A stretch of 43,041 bases of DNA from Patescibacteria group bacterium (lineage in GTDB: Bacteria > Patescibacteriota > Patescibacteriia > Patescibacteriales > GWC2-42-12): NCBI GenBank assembly GCA_028703305.1, contig JAQVNC010000001.1, forward strand, positions 120,791 through 163,831. Reading direction: 5' to 3'. A program made the translations under genes and the position numbers. The stretch's first letter is position 1, and the number at the start of each line of letters is the position of its first letter. Of this stretch, positions 15,408 through 22,874 are shown one piece after another. The notes beneath the pieces are model-generated. The model was given only the letters and a program-made list of their open reading frames with translations, was not told where the DNA came from and made no database searches.

Positions 15408-16376
15408 ATGTATTTACTTCTAGCTGTTTCCGCTTATTTCATCAATGCCGGCGTTTATGTGGCCGACAAATTTTTGCTATCTAAAAAAATCCACTCTTCC
15501 ATCGCTTATGCTTTTTACGTGGGCGTCTGGAGTATTTTTAACGTGGTTTTGTTATTTTTAGTTCCCTGGTGGCTGCCGAATCCGCGGGAGATAACCCTTG
15601 ACTTATTGGCCGGTTTTTTATTTTTAGTAACTTTGGTGTTTTGGTATAAGGCCTTGCATCAGAGCGAAGCTTCGCGCGTGGTGCCGATCGTCGGCGCTTT
15701 AGTGCCGATTTTCAGCTTTATCTTGTCATTTGTTTTTTTAGGCGAAACTTTAAGCCAGCGGCAATTATTGGCTTTTATCATTTTAATCTGCGGCGGCGTT
15801 TTAATTTCAATCAAGCAGACTAAAGTGTATTCATACCAAAAAGCCATAACCAGGATCAGGGAGGTTGTCGGCGACATTTTCGGCGAAGTGCCGGCCGGCG
15901 CCCAGCCGACCAGCCGCTTGCTCATTAATTCAGTGGCTGCGGCGGTGTTCTTCGCCGCTTATTATGTTTTAATGAAATTTATTTATATGTACCAGCCGTT
16001 TGTCGGCAGTTTTGTCTGGTCGCGCCTGGGATCTTTCGTCGGCGTCTTGCTTATGCTGTTTGTGCCGGATTGGCGGCGAGTAATTTTTGAACAGCAGCGC
16101 GGCGCGAAAACTCCAAAAAATTTACTTTTCTTTTTAACCGTCAGGCTTTTGGCCGCGGCCGCTTTTATCATGCTTAACTGGGCGATTAGTTTAGGCAATG
16201 TCGCTATCGTCAACGCTCTCCAGGGCGTGCAATATTTATTTTTATTTTTGATTATTTTAATTGTTTCCGCCAAATTTCCCAAAATGCTTAATGAACAGCT
16301 TGGCGGCGGCGTATTGCTTCAGAAATTAATCGGTACGGTTATGATTTGCCTGGGGCTGTATTTATTTATTATCTAA
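15408..16376 (+). CDS. EamA/DMT-superfamily transporter
   Basis: Integral membrane protein, 322 residues, with about ten hydrophobic helices in two halves, the arrangement of EamA drug/metabolite transporters. The first half contains ALHQSEASRVVPIVGALVP and FLGETLSQRQLLAFIILICGG (about 106-127), a very typical EamA repeat end; the second half begins after a hydrophilic loop near residue 155-165 and has NWAISLGNVAIVNALQGVQYLFLFLII. The substrate is not predictable. It starts leaderless after the terminator of the polyamine operon and is followed within 8 bases by the O-antigen ligase gene, so the two are probably co-transcribed, hinting at an envelope role. Confidence 0.88.
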   Translation: MYLLLAVSAYFINAGVYVADKFLLSKKIHSSIAYAFYVGVWSIFNVVLLFLVPWWLPNPREITLDLLAGFLFLVTLVFWYKALHQSEASRVVPIVGALVPIFSFILSFVFLGETLSQRQLLAFIILICGGVLISIKQTKVYSYQKAITRIREVVGDIFGEVPAGAQPTSRLLINSVAAAVFFAAYYVLMKFIYMYQPFVGSFVWSRLGSFVGVLLMLFVPDWRRVIFEQQRGAKTPKNLLFFLTVRLLAAAAFIMLNWAISLGNVAIVNALQGVQYLFLFLIILIVSAKFPKMLNEQLGGGVLLQKLIGTVMICLGLYLFII

Positions 16377-16383
16377 ATTCAAG

Positions 16384-17796
16384 ATGCTTTATTTAGTTTT
16401 TCTATTTATCGTTTTATTTTTTATCCTGGCTTGGCGCCGTCCGGATCTGGCGGTTATGTTTTTAATCGCGGCTTTGCCGGCTTATTTAATCAGGTTTAAT
16501 ATTTCCGGCCTGCCCGCCACTCTGCTGGAAGCAATGATCTGGATTGTATTTTTGGTTTGGGCAATTAAAAATTTCAGCCGTGTTAAAAATAATTTTTTAG
16601 AAAATTTTAAGAAAGAAAATAAAAAAATCAAAATCAGCTATCCGTTTGATTGGGAAATTGTTTTACTTCTCTTGGTTTCTCTGGCGGCCGCGGGCGTGGC
16701 CGGTTTTAGCGCCTCATCATTGGGTGTCTGGAAGGCTTATTTTTTTGAGCCGATTATGTTTTTTATTGTGGTTGTGAATATCATGAAAGGCGAGAAAGGC
16801 CGGGAGAAAATTTTGTGGTCGCTGGCGGTAAGCGCTTTGGCCGTATCGGCGCTGGCGATTTATCAAAAATTTACCGGCGCTTTCATAGGCAACCCTTTAT
16901 GGGCGGCGGAAAGCACGCGGCGGGTAGTGTCATTTTTCGGCTATCCTAACGCGGTCGGATTGTATTTAGGGCCAATTGTATTGTTGCTGGCCGGGTGGCT
17001 GGCCTCTGTTATTGCTTATGCGAGGAATGGCAAAATTAAGATTATTTTTATCAGCCTAACAATTATTTTGTCTTCGCTGTCTATTTATTTCGCTAAATCA
17101 AAAGGCGCTTTGCTCGGGGTGGCGGCGGGGCTGATTATTTTTGGATTGTTGGTTAATAAAAAAATAAGATGGGCGACGATTATTTTTCTAATTATAATGG
17201 GCCTTGGCGTGGCGGCTTACCGGCCGGCCAGGGATTTAGGGGTTAGCAATTTTACTTTAACCAATAAGTCCGGCCAAATCAGAAAAGCCGGTTGGTCTGA
17301 TGCTTGGAGGATGTTAAAAGACGGCCATTTGATTACCGGCGCCGGCTTAGCTAATTTTCAGGCCGAGGTCGCGCCTTATCATACAGAGGGCATATTTATT
17401 AAAGATTTTAGCGATCCCGACGCCCAGCGCAAGCTGGTTTTTAATGAAGTTTATCGCGTTGCCCATTGGCAGCCGCTGGAAATTTATTTATATCCGCATA
17501 ATATTGTATTAAACTTTTGGTCGGAGCTAGGGCTGATCGGGTTGTTGCTATTTGTTTGGATAATCGGAAAATTTTTTTGGATGGGAATACGCCTTTTGTC
17601 ATTGCGAGGGAGCGTAAGCGACCGAAGCAATCTCACGAATAAAAAATTTATAATCATTGGTTTAATCTGCGCCATGGCCGCTATCGTCGCGCATGGTTTA
17701 GTTGACGTGCCATATTTTAAAAATGATTTGGCGGTGATGTTTTGGCTATTGGTTGCCATGATAAGCATGGTAAAATTAGAAAGTGTTAATAATTAA
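16384..17796 (+). CDS. O-antigen ligase / polymerase-family membrane protein
   Basis: 470-residue polytopic membrane protein of the Wzy/WaaL type, which joins or polymerises surface glycans on the outer face of the membrane. About ten to twelve hydrophobic segments surround a large loop with STRRVVSFFGYPNAVGLYLG, GAGLANFQAEVAPYH (from about residue 319) and YPHNIVLNFWSELGLIGLL (from about 370), the conserved Wzy_C motifs. The tail loop GIRLLSLRGSVSDRSNLTNK (about 399-418) is encoded by an inserted family A repeat (17598-17636), in frame and in a likely cytoplasmic connector between the last helices. It probably shares a transcript with the EamA gene. The exact glycan is unknown. Confidence 0.85.
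   Translation: MLYLVFLFIVLFFILAWRRPDLAVMFLIAALPAYLIRFNISGLPATLLEAMIWIVFLVWAIKNFSRVKNNFLENFKKENKKIKISYPFDWEIVLLLLVSLAAAGVAGFSASSLGVWKAYFFEPIMFFIVVVNIMKGEKGREKILWSLAVSALAVSALAIYQKFTGAFIGNPLWAAESTRRVVSFFGYPNAVGLYLGPIVLLLAGWLASVIAYARNGKIKIIFISLTIILSSLSIYFAKSKGALLGVAAGLIIFGLLVNKKIRWATIIFLIIMGLGVAAYRPARDLGVSNFTLTNKSGQIRKAGWSDAWRMLKDGHLITGAGLANFQAEVAPYHTEGIFIKDFSDPDAQRKLVFNEVYRVAHWQPLEIYLYPHNIVLNFWSELGLIGLLLFVWIIGKFFWMGIRLLSLRGSVSDRSNLTNKKFIIIGLICAMAAIVAHGLVDVPYFKNDLAVMFWLLVAMISMVKLESVNN
17598..17636. repeat. Family A repeat inside a coding region
   Basis: GTCATTGCGAGGGAGCG with CGAAGCAATCTCACG, a partial family A unit like those at 7931 and 23468, read in frame as residues of the O-antigen ligase. 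Confidence 0.8.
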
Positions 17797-17845
17797 ACGC
17801 AGTCCTTGTAATTTTAGCGTATTTAGGATTAAAATAAGATGAATT

Positions 17846-17935
17846 GGAGAGGTGCCAGAGTGGTCGAATGGGCCGCACTCGAAATGCGGTGTGCTCGCAA
17901 GGGTACCTAGGGTTCGAATCCCTACCTCTCCGCCA
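17846..17935 (+). tRNA. tRNA-Ser (anticodon CGA)
   Basis: Class II tRNA. Acceptor stem GGAGAGG/CCTCTCC, discriminator G, and encoded CCA at 17933-17935. Anticodon stem CCGCA/TGCGG holds loop CTCGAAA with anticodon CGA at 17880-17882, reading UCG. The long variable arm (GTGCTCGCAAGGGTACC region) and T loop GGTTCGAATCC fit serine. Confidence 0.97.
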
Positions 17936-18023
17936 AGAATTACATTCAGCGAAATTGAAAAATGTTGTCTCGGCGCACGCAAAAACAGACGGCAGAAATG
18001 ATTTTTGCTTAATTATGATGAAA

Positions 18024-18029
18024 TATCAT
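18024..18029 (+). promoter_or_regulatory. -10-like box before the C39-like gene
   Basis: TATCAT ends 8 bases before ATG 18038; the spacing matches the other leaderless starts. The -35 is weak. Confidence 0.4.
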
Positions 18030-18037
18030 TATAAAAC

Positions 18038-19069
18038 ATGATTAAAAAAATAAAAATTTATCTTGTTAGTTGTATCGTCTTAATTATCTTAGCGGTTTTT
18101 GGCTATTTTTACCTTACAAAAAATAATTATTCTTATCCGGCGGAATATAAAATGAATCTTACTCATATTTCTGATATCGCGGAAACTGCCAAATCTGGCA
18201 AAGCGGCTGGCGGCAACTGCTATTTAGCGACAACCGCTATGCTCTTAAAACATTTTGATCCCGCCATAGAATTTTGGAAAGTTTTTGTCTATCAAGGAAA
18301 TGCCGTTAGCTTTTCATATTATTGGTCCAATGGCGGCACAAAGGCCAATTTAGCTGACGGTTCAACGGATATTTTACTGACGGCGGCCAGTAATTTGGGA
18401 TATAAACCGCATGTCAGAATGAATAAATTTGTTAATGGAGGCATGGGAACGTGGAGAGATAAAATTAAAGAGCTCGGTGGTGATTTTAGCTATTATTATT
18501 TTTTCCAACCAATGGACGAATATAAAAGCGTTATCGCTTCGGGTATGCCCCTGGGTACTTCCGGTTCGCCTTGCCATGATGATTTTAATGTGATTGAAGG
18601 TTACAGCGAGAAGGAACTATTTGCCATTATTCCCGATCCGAGCGATGTTAAGCGTACTGATCCAAAAATAAATTGTCCGATTGGCTTGGGACTAACGCAT
18701 ACGGTTTTTTGGTTCACGCCCGACGGAAATAAAATCAGCGGCAAAGATTTGATGTTAAAAATGAAAAGCACGGTCAATGAATCATTGGAAGTTATGGAAA
18801 GATATATTAAAAATTTGAAAGAGGGGGCGGATGTCATTGAATTTTCGCAAAAAATATATTTGGGTCGTGAATTCGCGTCTATGTATTTTCAAGAACAGGG
18901 TTATTCTGAATTGGCGGCGGGATATAAAAAGTCAACTGGATTATTATTGCCTTTGGCCAATATTTATCCGCCGGATATCAATAAGCATAAAGACGAAATA
19001 ATTTCGCAAATGGAAAAAGTGCTGGAAAATGAAAAGAGCTTAATTAAATACTGGGAAGCGGTTAATTAG
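18038..19069 (+). CDS. Membrane-anchored papain-like (C39-type) cysteine peptidase-like protein
   Basis: 343 residues. An N-terminal membrane segment (about 7-26, IYLVSCIVLIILAVFGYFYL) is followed by a domain with GGNCYLATTAMLLKHF (C61 at a helix start), HDDFNVIEGYSEKELFAIIPDPSD (H180 and D200), the Cys-His-Asp order and the H-x-x-V-x-x-GY...DP pattern of C39-like peptidases and BtrH-like acyltransferases. The C-terminal half is helical and unrecognised (SQKIYLGREFASMYFQEQGYSELAAGY). The enzyme would face outside the membrane. No ABC transporter or peptide substrate lies nearby, so it is not an obvious bacteriocin-leader peptidase. The family is tentative; catalytic residues are assigned by pattern only. 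Confidence 0.55.
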   Translation: MIKKIKIYLVSCIVLIILAVFGYFYLTKNNYSYPAEYKMNLTHISDIAETAKSGKAAGGNCYLATTAMLLKHFDPAIEFWKVFVYQGNAVSFSYYWSNGGTKANLADGSTDILLTAASNLGYKPHVRMNKFVNGGMGTWRDKIKELGGDFSYYYFFQPMDEYKSVIASGMPLGTSGSPCHDDFNVIEGYSEKELFAIIPDPSDVKRTDPKINCPIGLGLTHTVFWFTPDGNKISGKDLMLKMKSTVNESLEVMERYIKNLKEGADVIEFSQKIYLGREFASMYFQEQGYSELAAGYKKSTGLLLPLANIYPPDINKHKDEIISQMEKVLENEKSLIKYWEAVN

Positions 19070-19117
19070 TTTTTAGGCGGCGCGCCGGTTTTCAACCAGA
19101 ACAAAATTATAAAATAA

Positions 19118-19123
19118 TATAAA
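19118..19123 (+). promoter_or_regulatory. -10 box, leaderless start of tspO
   Basis: TATAAA ends 8 bases before ATG 19132. No Shine-Dalgarno. Confidence 0.45.
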
Positions 19124-19131
19124 ATAAACCT

Positions 19132-19536
19132 ATGAACACCTACAATTGGTACTCACAACTTATCAAACCATCGTGGTCGCCGCCGAGCTGGCTTTTTGGG
19201 CCGGTGTGGACGGCGCTGTACGCGATTATTGCCGTTACTTTCGGAACCGTTTTTTATAAGGCATTTACAGGCAAGCTGGCATGGATGGTGGCATTGCCGT
19301 TTGCGCTCAATTTGATTTTTAACTTCGCCTTCACGCCTTTGCAATTCGGACTGAAAAATAATCTTTTGGCGGCGATTGATATTTTGCTTGTGCTTGGTAC
19401 GCTCATCTGGGCGCTTATTGCTTTGTGGCATGCTTCGCCGGATTTACGCTGGGCTTTTTATGCTAATATCCCGTATTTACTCTGGGTTTCGTTCGCGACA
19501 GTTTTGCAATTAACCATAACTTTTTTGAATAGATAG
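19132..19536 (+). CDS. tspO: TspO/MBR-family membrane protein
   Basis: Five-helix membrane protein of the tryptophan-rich sensory protein / peripheral benzodiazepine receptor family, which binds tetrapyrroles in other organisms. The 134 residues are slightly short of the usual 150-160. Signature segments: WYSQLIKPSWSPPSWLFGPVWTALYAIIAV (6-35), PFALNLIFNFAFTPLQFGLKNNLLAAIDI (the family W-N-x-x-W-S-P-x-F-F segment, here with Phe replacing Trp), LWHASPDLRWAFYANIPYLLWVSFATVLQ. The role here is unknown; no haem or porphyrin genes are in the window. A remnant of a small SRPBCC-type gene follows. Confidence 0.9.
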   Translation: MNTYNWYSQLIKPSWSPPSWLFGPVWTALYAIIAVTFGTVFYKAFTGKLAWMVALPFALNLIFNFAFTPLQFGLKNNLLAAIDILLVLGTLIWALIALWHASPDLRWAFYANIPYLLWVSFATVLQLTITFLNR

Positions 19537-19555
19537 TCGCCGCGCCAATAAAATT

Positions 19556-19672
19556 ATGAAAGAAAAAATCACTCTTCATGCCAAGTGGCTTATCAAGGCT
19601 CCTCTGGCGGAGGTTTTTAATATAATGACTGACTTTGAAAAATGGCCTAAGTATTTTTTGAAAGTCGCGTAA
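19556..19672 (+). pseudogene. Remnant of an SRPBCC/START-type protein (38 codons)
   Basis: An open frame from ATG 19556 encodes MKEKITLHAKWLIKAPLAEVF then NIMTDFEKWPKYFLKVA and a stop. This matches the first strand and helix of polyketide cyclase/START-like (SRPBCC) domains (I-A-P-x-E-V-F-x-x-x-x-D-F-x-x-W-P-x-Y), whose full length is about 140-150 residues. The rest of the domain is missing and the next gene begins 11 bases later, so it looks like a deletion remnant. Confidence 0.65.
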
Positions 19673-19683
19673 TTTATTTTTTT

Positions 19684-20166
19684 ATGGCTATGCCAAGCAA
19701 AAAATTTTTTAAAATTATTTTAGTGTTTTTACCCTTAACGCTTTTGGCCGCGATTATTTTTTTGGCGGCCATGGTGGTTATAACTTATAAAACAAACCCT
19801 GATTATGGCTTTATTTTATCTCAAAAAATAAGAAGCCGGGCCTATGCTTTAAGCGAAAAACAATATAATGAAAAATTTAATTTAAATAAAAATTTCGGCG
19901 AATTTTGCTATCGTTTTTTCGGCGACGAGTTGAATGCTAAAAAGATACGGCTTTCCTTAGACGAGCAAATGATCAGGGGGTCGGTTTATGCCGGGTCTAA
20001 TTTATATGGAGCGAAAGTTGACCCGAAAACCTTAAATTTGGAAATTGAGAGCCAGCCGGCAACTTGGCACTGGCGCTGGTATAATTGGCTTGGTATCGGC
20101 TTGGATAAAGTTTATCAGCAAACCTTGGAAGAAATGGTTAATTCGCCTTTGCCGGTTAGAAAATAA
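19684..20166 (+). CDS. Hypothetical membrane-anchored protein
   Basis: 160 residues, family not recognised. A strong N-terminal membrane segment (about 8-35: FFKIILVFLPLTLLAAIIFLAAMVVI) follows a basic start, so the rest (YKTNPDYGFILSQKIRSRAY...) is probably outside the membrane. The remainder is polar with several aromatic clusters (ATWHWRWYNWLGIGLDKVY) and no Cys pair. ATG 19684 follows the START remnant without a clear Shine-Dalgarno; a second ATG lies two codons on. It is followed 28 bases later by the HD-domain gene on the same strand. Confidence 0.6.
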   Translation: MAMPSKKFFKIILVFLPLTLLAAIIFLAAMVVITYKTNPDYGFILSQKIRSRAYALSEKQYNEKFNLNKNFGEFCYRFFGDELNAKKIRLSLDEQMIRGSVYAGSNLYGAKVDPKTLNLEIESQPATWHWRWYNWLGIGLDKVYQQTLEEMVNSPLPVRK

Positions 20167-20194
20167 AATTTTATTTTTATATTAAAATTAATTT

Positions 20195-21145
20195 ATGAGA
20201 TTATTTAAAAACTTGTTTGAACCAATCGCCCGGCCCAATGAACTTAAGCCCGCAGAGCGAGAAAAAAATCTTGAAGAAATAAAAATAAATTACGGGCCGG
20301 TGCTGGATTTGCTTAAAGGCCAATATGATCAAGACGTGGCGGCCAAGCCGGAAATGAAAAATCAGCGGCTTAATTTGGATACGCACAACCAGATAGTTTT
20401 AGACTATGCTGATGAGCTGATTAAGGCGCACGATTTATCCCAAGCGGATAAAGCGGCCGCCTATTTAGCGGTTATTTTTCATGACAGCGGCAAATTAGCC
20501 GCCGGCTTGATGGAACATCATTTAAAGAGCAAAGAATACGCCGAAAAGCTGCTTGATAAGCTAGGGCCGATTAAACAAGGCGGAGAAATAATTGAAATTA
20601 CGCCGGAGCTTAAAGAAAAAGTTTTACAAGCGATTGAGCGCCATATGAATCACCCGTTTTTAGTCAATTTAAACAAAGGCCGGCGCTTCCCCGAGCCGGA
20701 AAACGAGACAGACAAGATAGTTTTTGACGCGGACATGATGGCTAACGTGGGCTTTAAAAATGTCTGTTTTCGCTTAATCAATGAAGGCTATATGAAAGAA
20801 GACGCGGCCGCGGCTTATAAAAAAGGCATAACGGCGCTTGAAGAATCTTTTAATAATGTTATGGCCGGCGTTAAAGTTTTAGGCGAGGTTGTTTTATCCG
20901 AGCCGGCTAAAAAGCAAACTAAAAAATTAGCGGAAGATGCCGTAGAGATATTCAATTATTTAAAAGCTAATCGGATATTTCAAGAAATTCAAGATAAATA
21001 TTCTGAAAATAACGAATTTAATTCAAAGACTATTAACCAAAAAGGCGGCGTGCCGGCGCTTAAAAAAGAATTAAACGCCGCCATCATAAAAGCGGCCCAA
21101 GCCTTGAATATTGATAGAAAAATTGCTGAAAATTTTATTATGTAA
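20195..21145 (+). CDS. HD-domain phosphohydrolase
   Basis: 316-residue cytoplasmic protein. The HD metal-binding motifs are visible: H64 in LDTHNQIVLDYADELI, H96-D97 in AVIFHDSGKLAAG, H108/H109 in MEHHLKSKEYAEKLL, H150 or H153 in IERHMNHPF, and D178/D180 in IVFDADMMANVGF. The spacing suits a two-metal HD hydrolase. The substrate (nucleotide, cyclic dinucleotide or other) cannot be told. A TAAAAT box ends 6 bases before ATG 20195, consistent with a leaderless start. The next gene begins 9 bases after its stop and is probably co-transcribed. Confidence 0.85.
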   Translation: MRLFKNLFEPIARPNELKPAEREKNLEEIKINYGPVLDLLKGQYDQDVAAKPEMKNQRLNLDTHNQIVLDYADELIKAHDLSQADKAAAYLAVIFHDSGKLAAGLMEHHLKSKEYAEKLLDKLGPIKQGGEIIEITPELKEKVLQAIERHMNHPFLVNLNKGRRFPEPENETDKIVFDADMMANVGFKNVCFRLINEGYMKEDAAAAYKKGITALEESFNNVMAGVKVLGEVVLSEPAKKQTKKLAEDAVEIFNYLKANRIFQEIQDKYSENNEFNSKTINQKGGVPALKKELNAAIIKAAQALNIDRKIAENFIM

Positions 21146-21154
21146 GACAAGACT

Positions 21155-21493
21155 ATGCAATTTAAGGCGCCGAAAAATAATGACAAATATTTTTGGACCG
21201 GACACGCGCTCGGGAAAATGCAGTATTACGGCTTAACGGCGCAGAGAATTTTGCGCGTTATAAATAAGCCGATGAGAATTGAAGAAGGCGTGGCTGAAAA
21301 AACGACCGCGGTCATGCAACCCGGTCCGGTTAGCCGAAAAGACGGAAAATGGCACCGGGAAATCTGGGCGATGTACCAGCTAATTGATAAAAAATACAAA
21401 ATTATCAGCGCCTGGCGCTATCCGGGCGTCAGTCCGAAGAGAAACGCCGTTCCGGAGGAGATTATGGAAGAAGTGAAAGATTTTATCAGTTAA
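21155..21493 (+). CDS. Conserved-looking small protein of unknown function
   Basis: 112 residues. The N-terminal part (YFWTGHALGKMQYYGLTAQRILRVINKPMRIEEGV) resembles the H-x-x-x-R-M-x-x-R-x-I-x-x-x-x-V-x-x-x-I-x-x-P pattern of DUF4258/BrnT-like proteins; the middle and end (WHREIWAMYQLIDKKYKIISAWRYPG) could supply the following beta strands. BrnT-like folds are often toxin or RNase-like, but no antitoxin is next to it: it sits between an HD phosphohydrolase and engB. The function is not claimed. Confidence 0.6.
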   Translation: MQFKAPKNNDKYFWTGHALGKMQYYGLTAQRILRVINKPMRIEEGVAEKTTAVMQPGPVSRKDGKWHREIWAMYQLIDKKYKIISAWRYPGVSPKRNAVPEEIMEEVKDFIS

Positions 21494-21507
21494 TAATAGA
21501 AATATAA

Positions 21508-22101
21508 ATGAAAAAATCCAACCAAAAAAATATAATTTCGGCCGTATTTATAAAAGGCGTTGTCGGAGCTTGCGAAGAATTGGAAAATAACATTCCGCAA
21601 ATCGCTTTTATCGGCCGCTCTAACGCCGGCAAATCCAGCGTTATTAATTCCATAACCCGCCAAAAAGATTTGGCCAGAATCAGCTCCTCGCCGGGCCGCA
21701 CCAGGGAAATAAATTTATTTCTAATAAATAAATCTTTTTATTTGGCCGATCTGCCGGGCTACGGTTTTGTTAAATCGTCGCGCGAGGCGCGCGAGCGGCT
21801 GGAGCAATTGATTAATTGGTATTTATTTTTATCCGGCTACGCGCAAAAAATGGTTGTGCTTATTATAGATGCTGAAATAGGCCTGACCGAGAGCGATTTA
21901 GAAATACTGGAGAGTTTAAAAGAATATAAAAAGAATATTATTATCGTAGCCAATAAAATAGATAAAGTTAAAAAATCAAGCCTTGAAAAACAGCTGGAAA
22001 AAATTCAGAATCAAGCGGGCGGGCTTAAGGTCATGCCATATTCGGCTAAAAAGAAAATCGGCGTTAGCATGTTAATCAGTGAAATTTTTAAAGCCTGTTA
22101 A
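21508..22101 (+). CDS. engB: Ribosome-biogenesis GTP-binding protein EngB/YsxC
   Basis: Small GTPase needed for 50S subunit assembly. The 197 residues show the family motifs: IAFIGRSNAGKSSVINSI with the P-loop at 36-43, SSSPGRTREINLF (switch I Thr), DLPGYGF (81-87), NKIDK (149-153) and PYSAKKKIGV (G5). Length is normal. It is the last gene before the promoter of the RRM gene. The target, the large subunit, connects with other ribosome genes in this window (rpmF, rnc, 23S). Confidence 0.97.
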   Translation: MKKSNQKNIISAVFIKGVVGACEELENNIPQIAFIGRSNAGKSSVINSITRQKDLARISSSPGRTREINLFLINKSFYLADLPGYGFVKSSREARERLEQLINWYLFLSGYAQKMVVLIIDAEIGLTESDLEILESLKEYKKNIIIVANKIDKVKKSSLEKQLEKIQNQAGGLKVMPYSAKKKIGVSMLISEIFKAC

Positions 22102-22112
22102 ATATCGCGGCC

Positions 22113-22141
22113 TTGACATTTTCGCTAACTCCTGCTATACT
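22113..22141 (+). promoter_or_regulatory. Consensus promoter of the RRM gene
   Basis: TTGACA 22113-22118, 17-base spacer, TATACT 22136-22141. Start near 22149 gives a leader of about 113 bases. Confidence 0.85.
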
Positions 22142-22167
22142 TCTTTTGTAAGAGTTATTTTACTTTT

Positions 22168-22259
22168 CTTATGCTTTTAGCTAAGAAGTCAAAATAAAGA
22201 AAGTCGACTTACATTTAATTATTATGGGATTTAGAATATCCCTAAAAGCGTAAGGAAAG
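22168..22259 (+). promoter_or_regulatory. Structured 5' leader, possible thermosensor or cold-shock leader
   Basis: CTTATGCTTTTAG (22168-22180) can pair along 13 bp, one G-U, with CTAAAAGCGTAAG (22242-22254). The closing end covers the first bases of the Shine-Dalgarno AAGGAAAG (22252-22259). A small GGGAT/ATCCC hairpin lies inside at 22226-22242. Opening of this stem would expose the ribosome-binding site 22262 bases downstream start at ATG 22262. Confidence 0.55.
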
Positions 22260-22261
22260 TT

Positions 22262-22600
22262 ATGAACAAAAAATTATACGTAGGTGGTTTGTCTTATTCA
22301 ACCACTGAAGGCGGTTTGAAAGATGCTTTTTCACAAGCCGGAAACGTTGTCTCAGCCATTGTTATCATGGATAAAATGACTGGCAGATCAAAAGGTTTCG
22401 GTTTCGTTGAAATGTCAACGGAAGAAGAAGCCACAGCCGCTATTGATATGTTTAACGGTAAAGAACTTGATGGACGCGCAGTTACTGTCAATGAGGCCAG
22501 ACCTCAAGAAGACAGGCCGAAAAGAAGTTTCGGTGGTAACGGCGGCGGCAGAAGTTTTGACCGTAACCAAGGCGGAAGCCGCGGTGGAAGCAATTGGTAA
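22262..22600 (+). CDS. RRM-domain RNA-binding protein with Gly/Arg-rich tail
   Basis: 112-residue single-RRM protein of the type found in cyanobacteria and CPR, often linked to cold or RNA chaperone roles. RNP2 is LYVGGL (5-10) and RNP1 is KGFGFVEM (44-51), with the aromatic residues that stack on RNA. After residue 85 the tail is Gly/Arg/Asn-rich (GGNGGGRSFDRNQGGSRGGSNW), like eukaryotic glycine-rich proteins. It has a clear Shine-Dalgarno, a strong promoter, a structured leader and a strong terminator: a highly expressed single-gene unit. Codon use is cleaner than in its neighbours, consistent with high expression. Confidence 0.95.
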   Translation: MNKKLYVGGLSYSTTEGGLKDAFSQAGNVVSAIVIMDKMTGRSKGFGFVEMSTEEEATAAIDMFNGKELDGRAVTVNEARPQEDRPKRSFGGNGGGRSFDRNQGGSRGGSNW

Positions 22601-22617
22601 TCAGTTACTTCAAATAT

Positions 22618-22650
22618 AAAAAACACCCTCGAGCAATCGGGGGTGTTTTT
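22618..22650 (+). terminator. Intrinsic terminator of the RRM gene
   Basis: AAAAACACCC...GGGGTGTTTTT with an 11-base loop, 17 bases after the stop codon. Confidence 0.9.
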
Positions 22651-22658
22651 AAATCTTT

Positions 22659-22763
22659 AAAACCTTTTTTAGAAAAAGGTTTTAATATTTCCAAAAATAC
22701 AAGGTATCAAATTATTATTTAATAGCGGGCAAAGCCCTACGGCCATTAAATTATAATTTGATA
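22659..22763 (+). ncRNA. Two-hairpin covarying element, copy A
   Basis: Hairpin 1: AAAACCTTTTT / AAAAAGGTTTT, 11 bp, 3-base loop (22659-22683). Linker AATATTTCCAAAAATA. Hairpin 2: 22705-22723 with 22745-22763, 19 positions and one T-T mismatch, loop of 21 bases starting AGCGGGCAAAGCCC and ending TACGGCC. The copy at 37160-37261 has the same layout and an identical 21-base loop, but different stem sequences that still pair. Could be an RNA or a mobile palindrome. Confidence 0.7.
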
Positions 22764-22874
22764 AATAGATGTGGGGCGAGGCTTGTAAGCGGCTAGCCCT
22801 ATTTTCTTATTGATTGTTTTTGCTTCGGTGATTTGTTATAATTAACAGGTAAAACTTGTTTTTTATTATATTGT

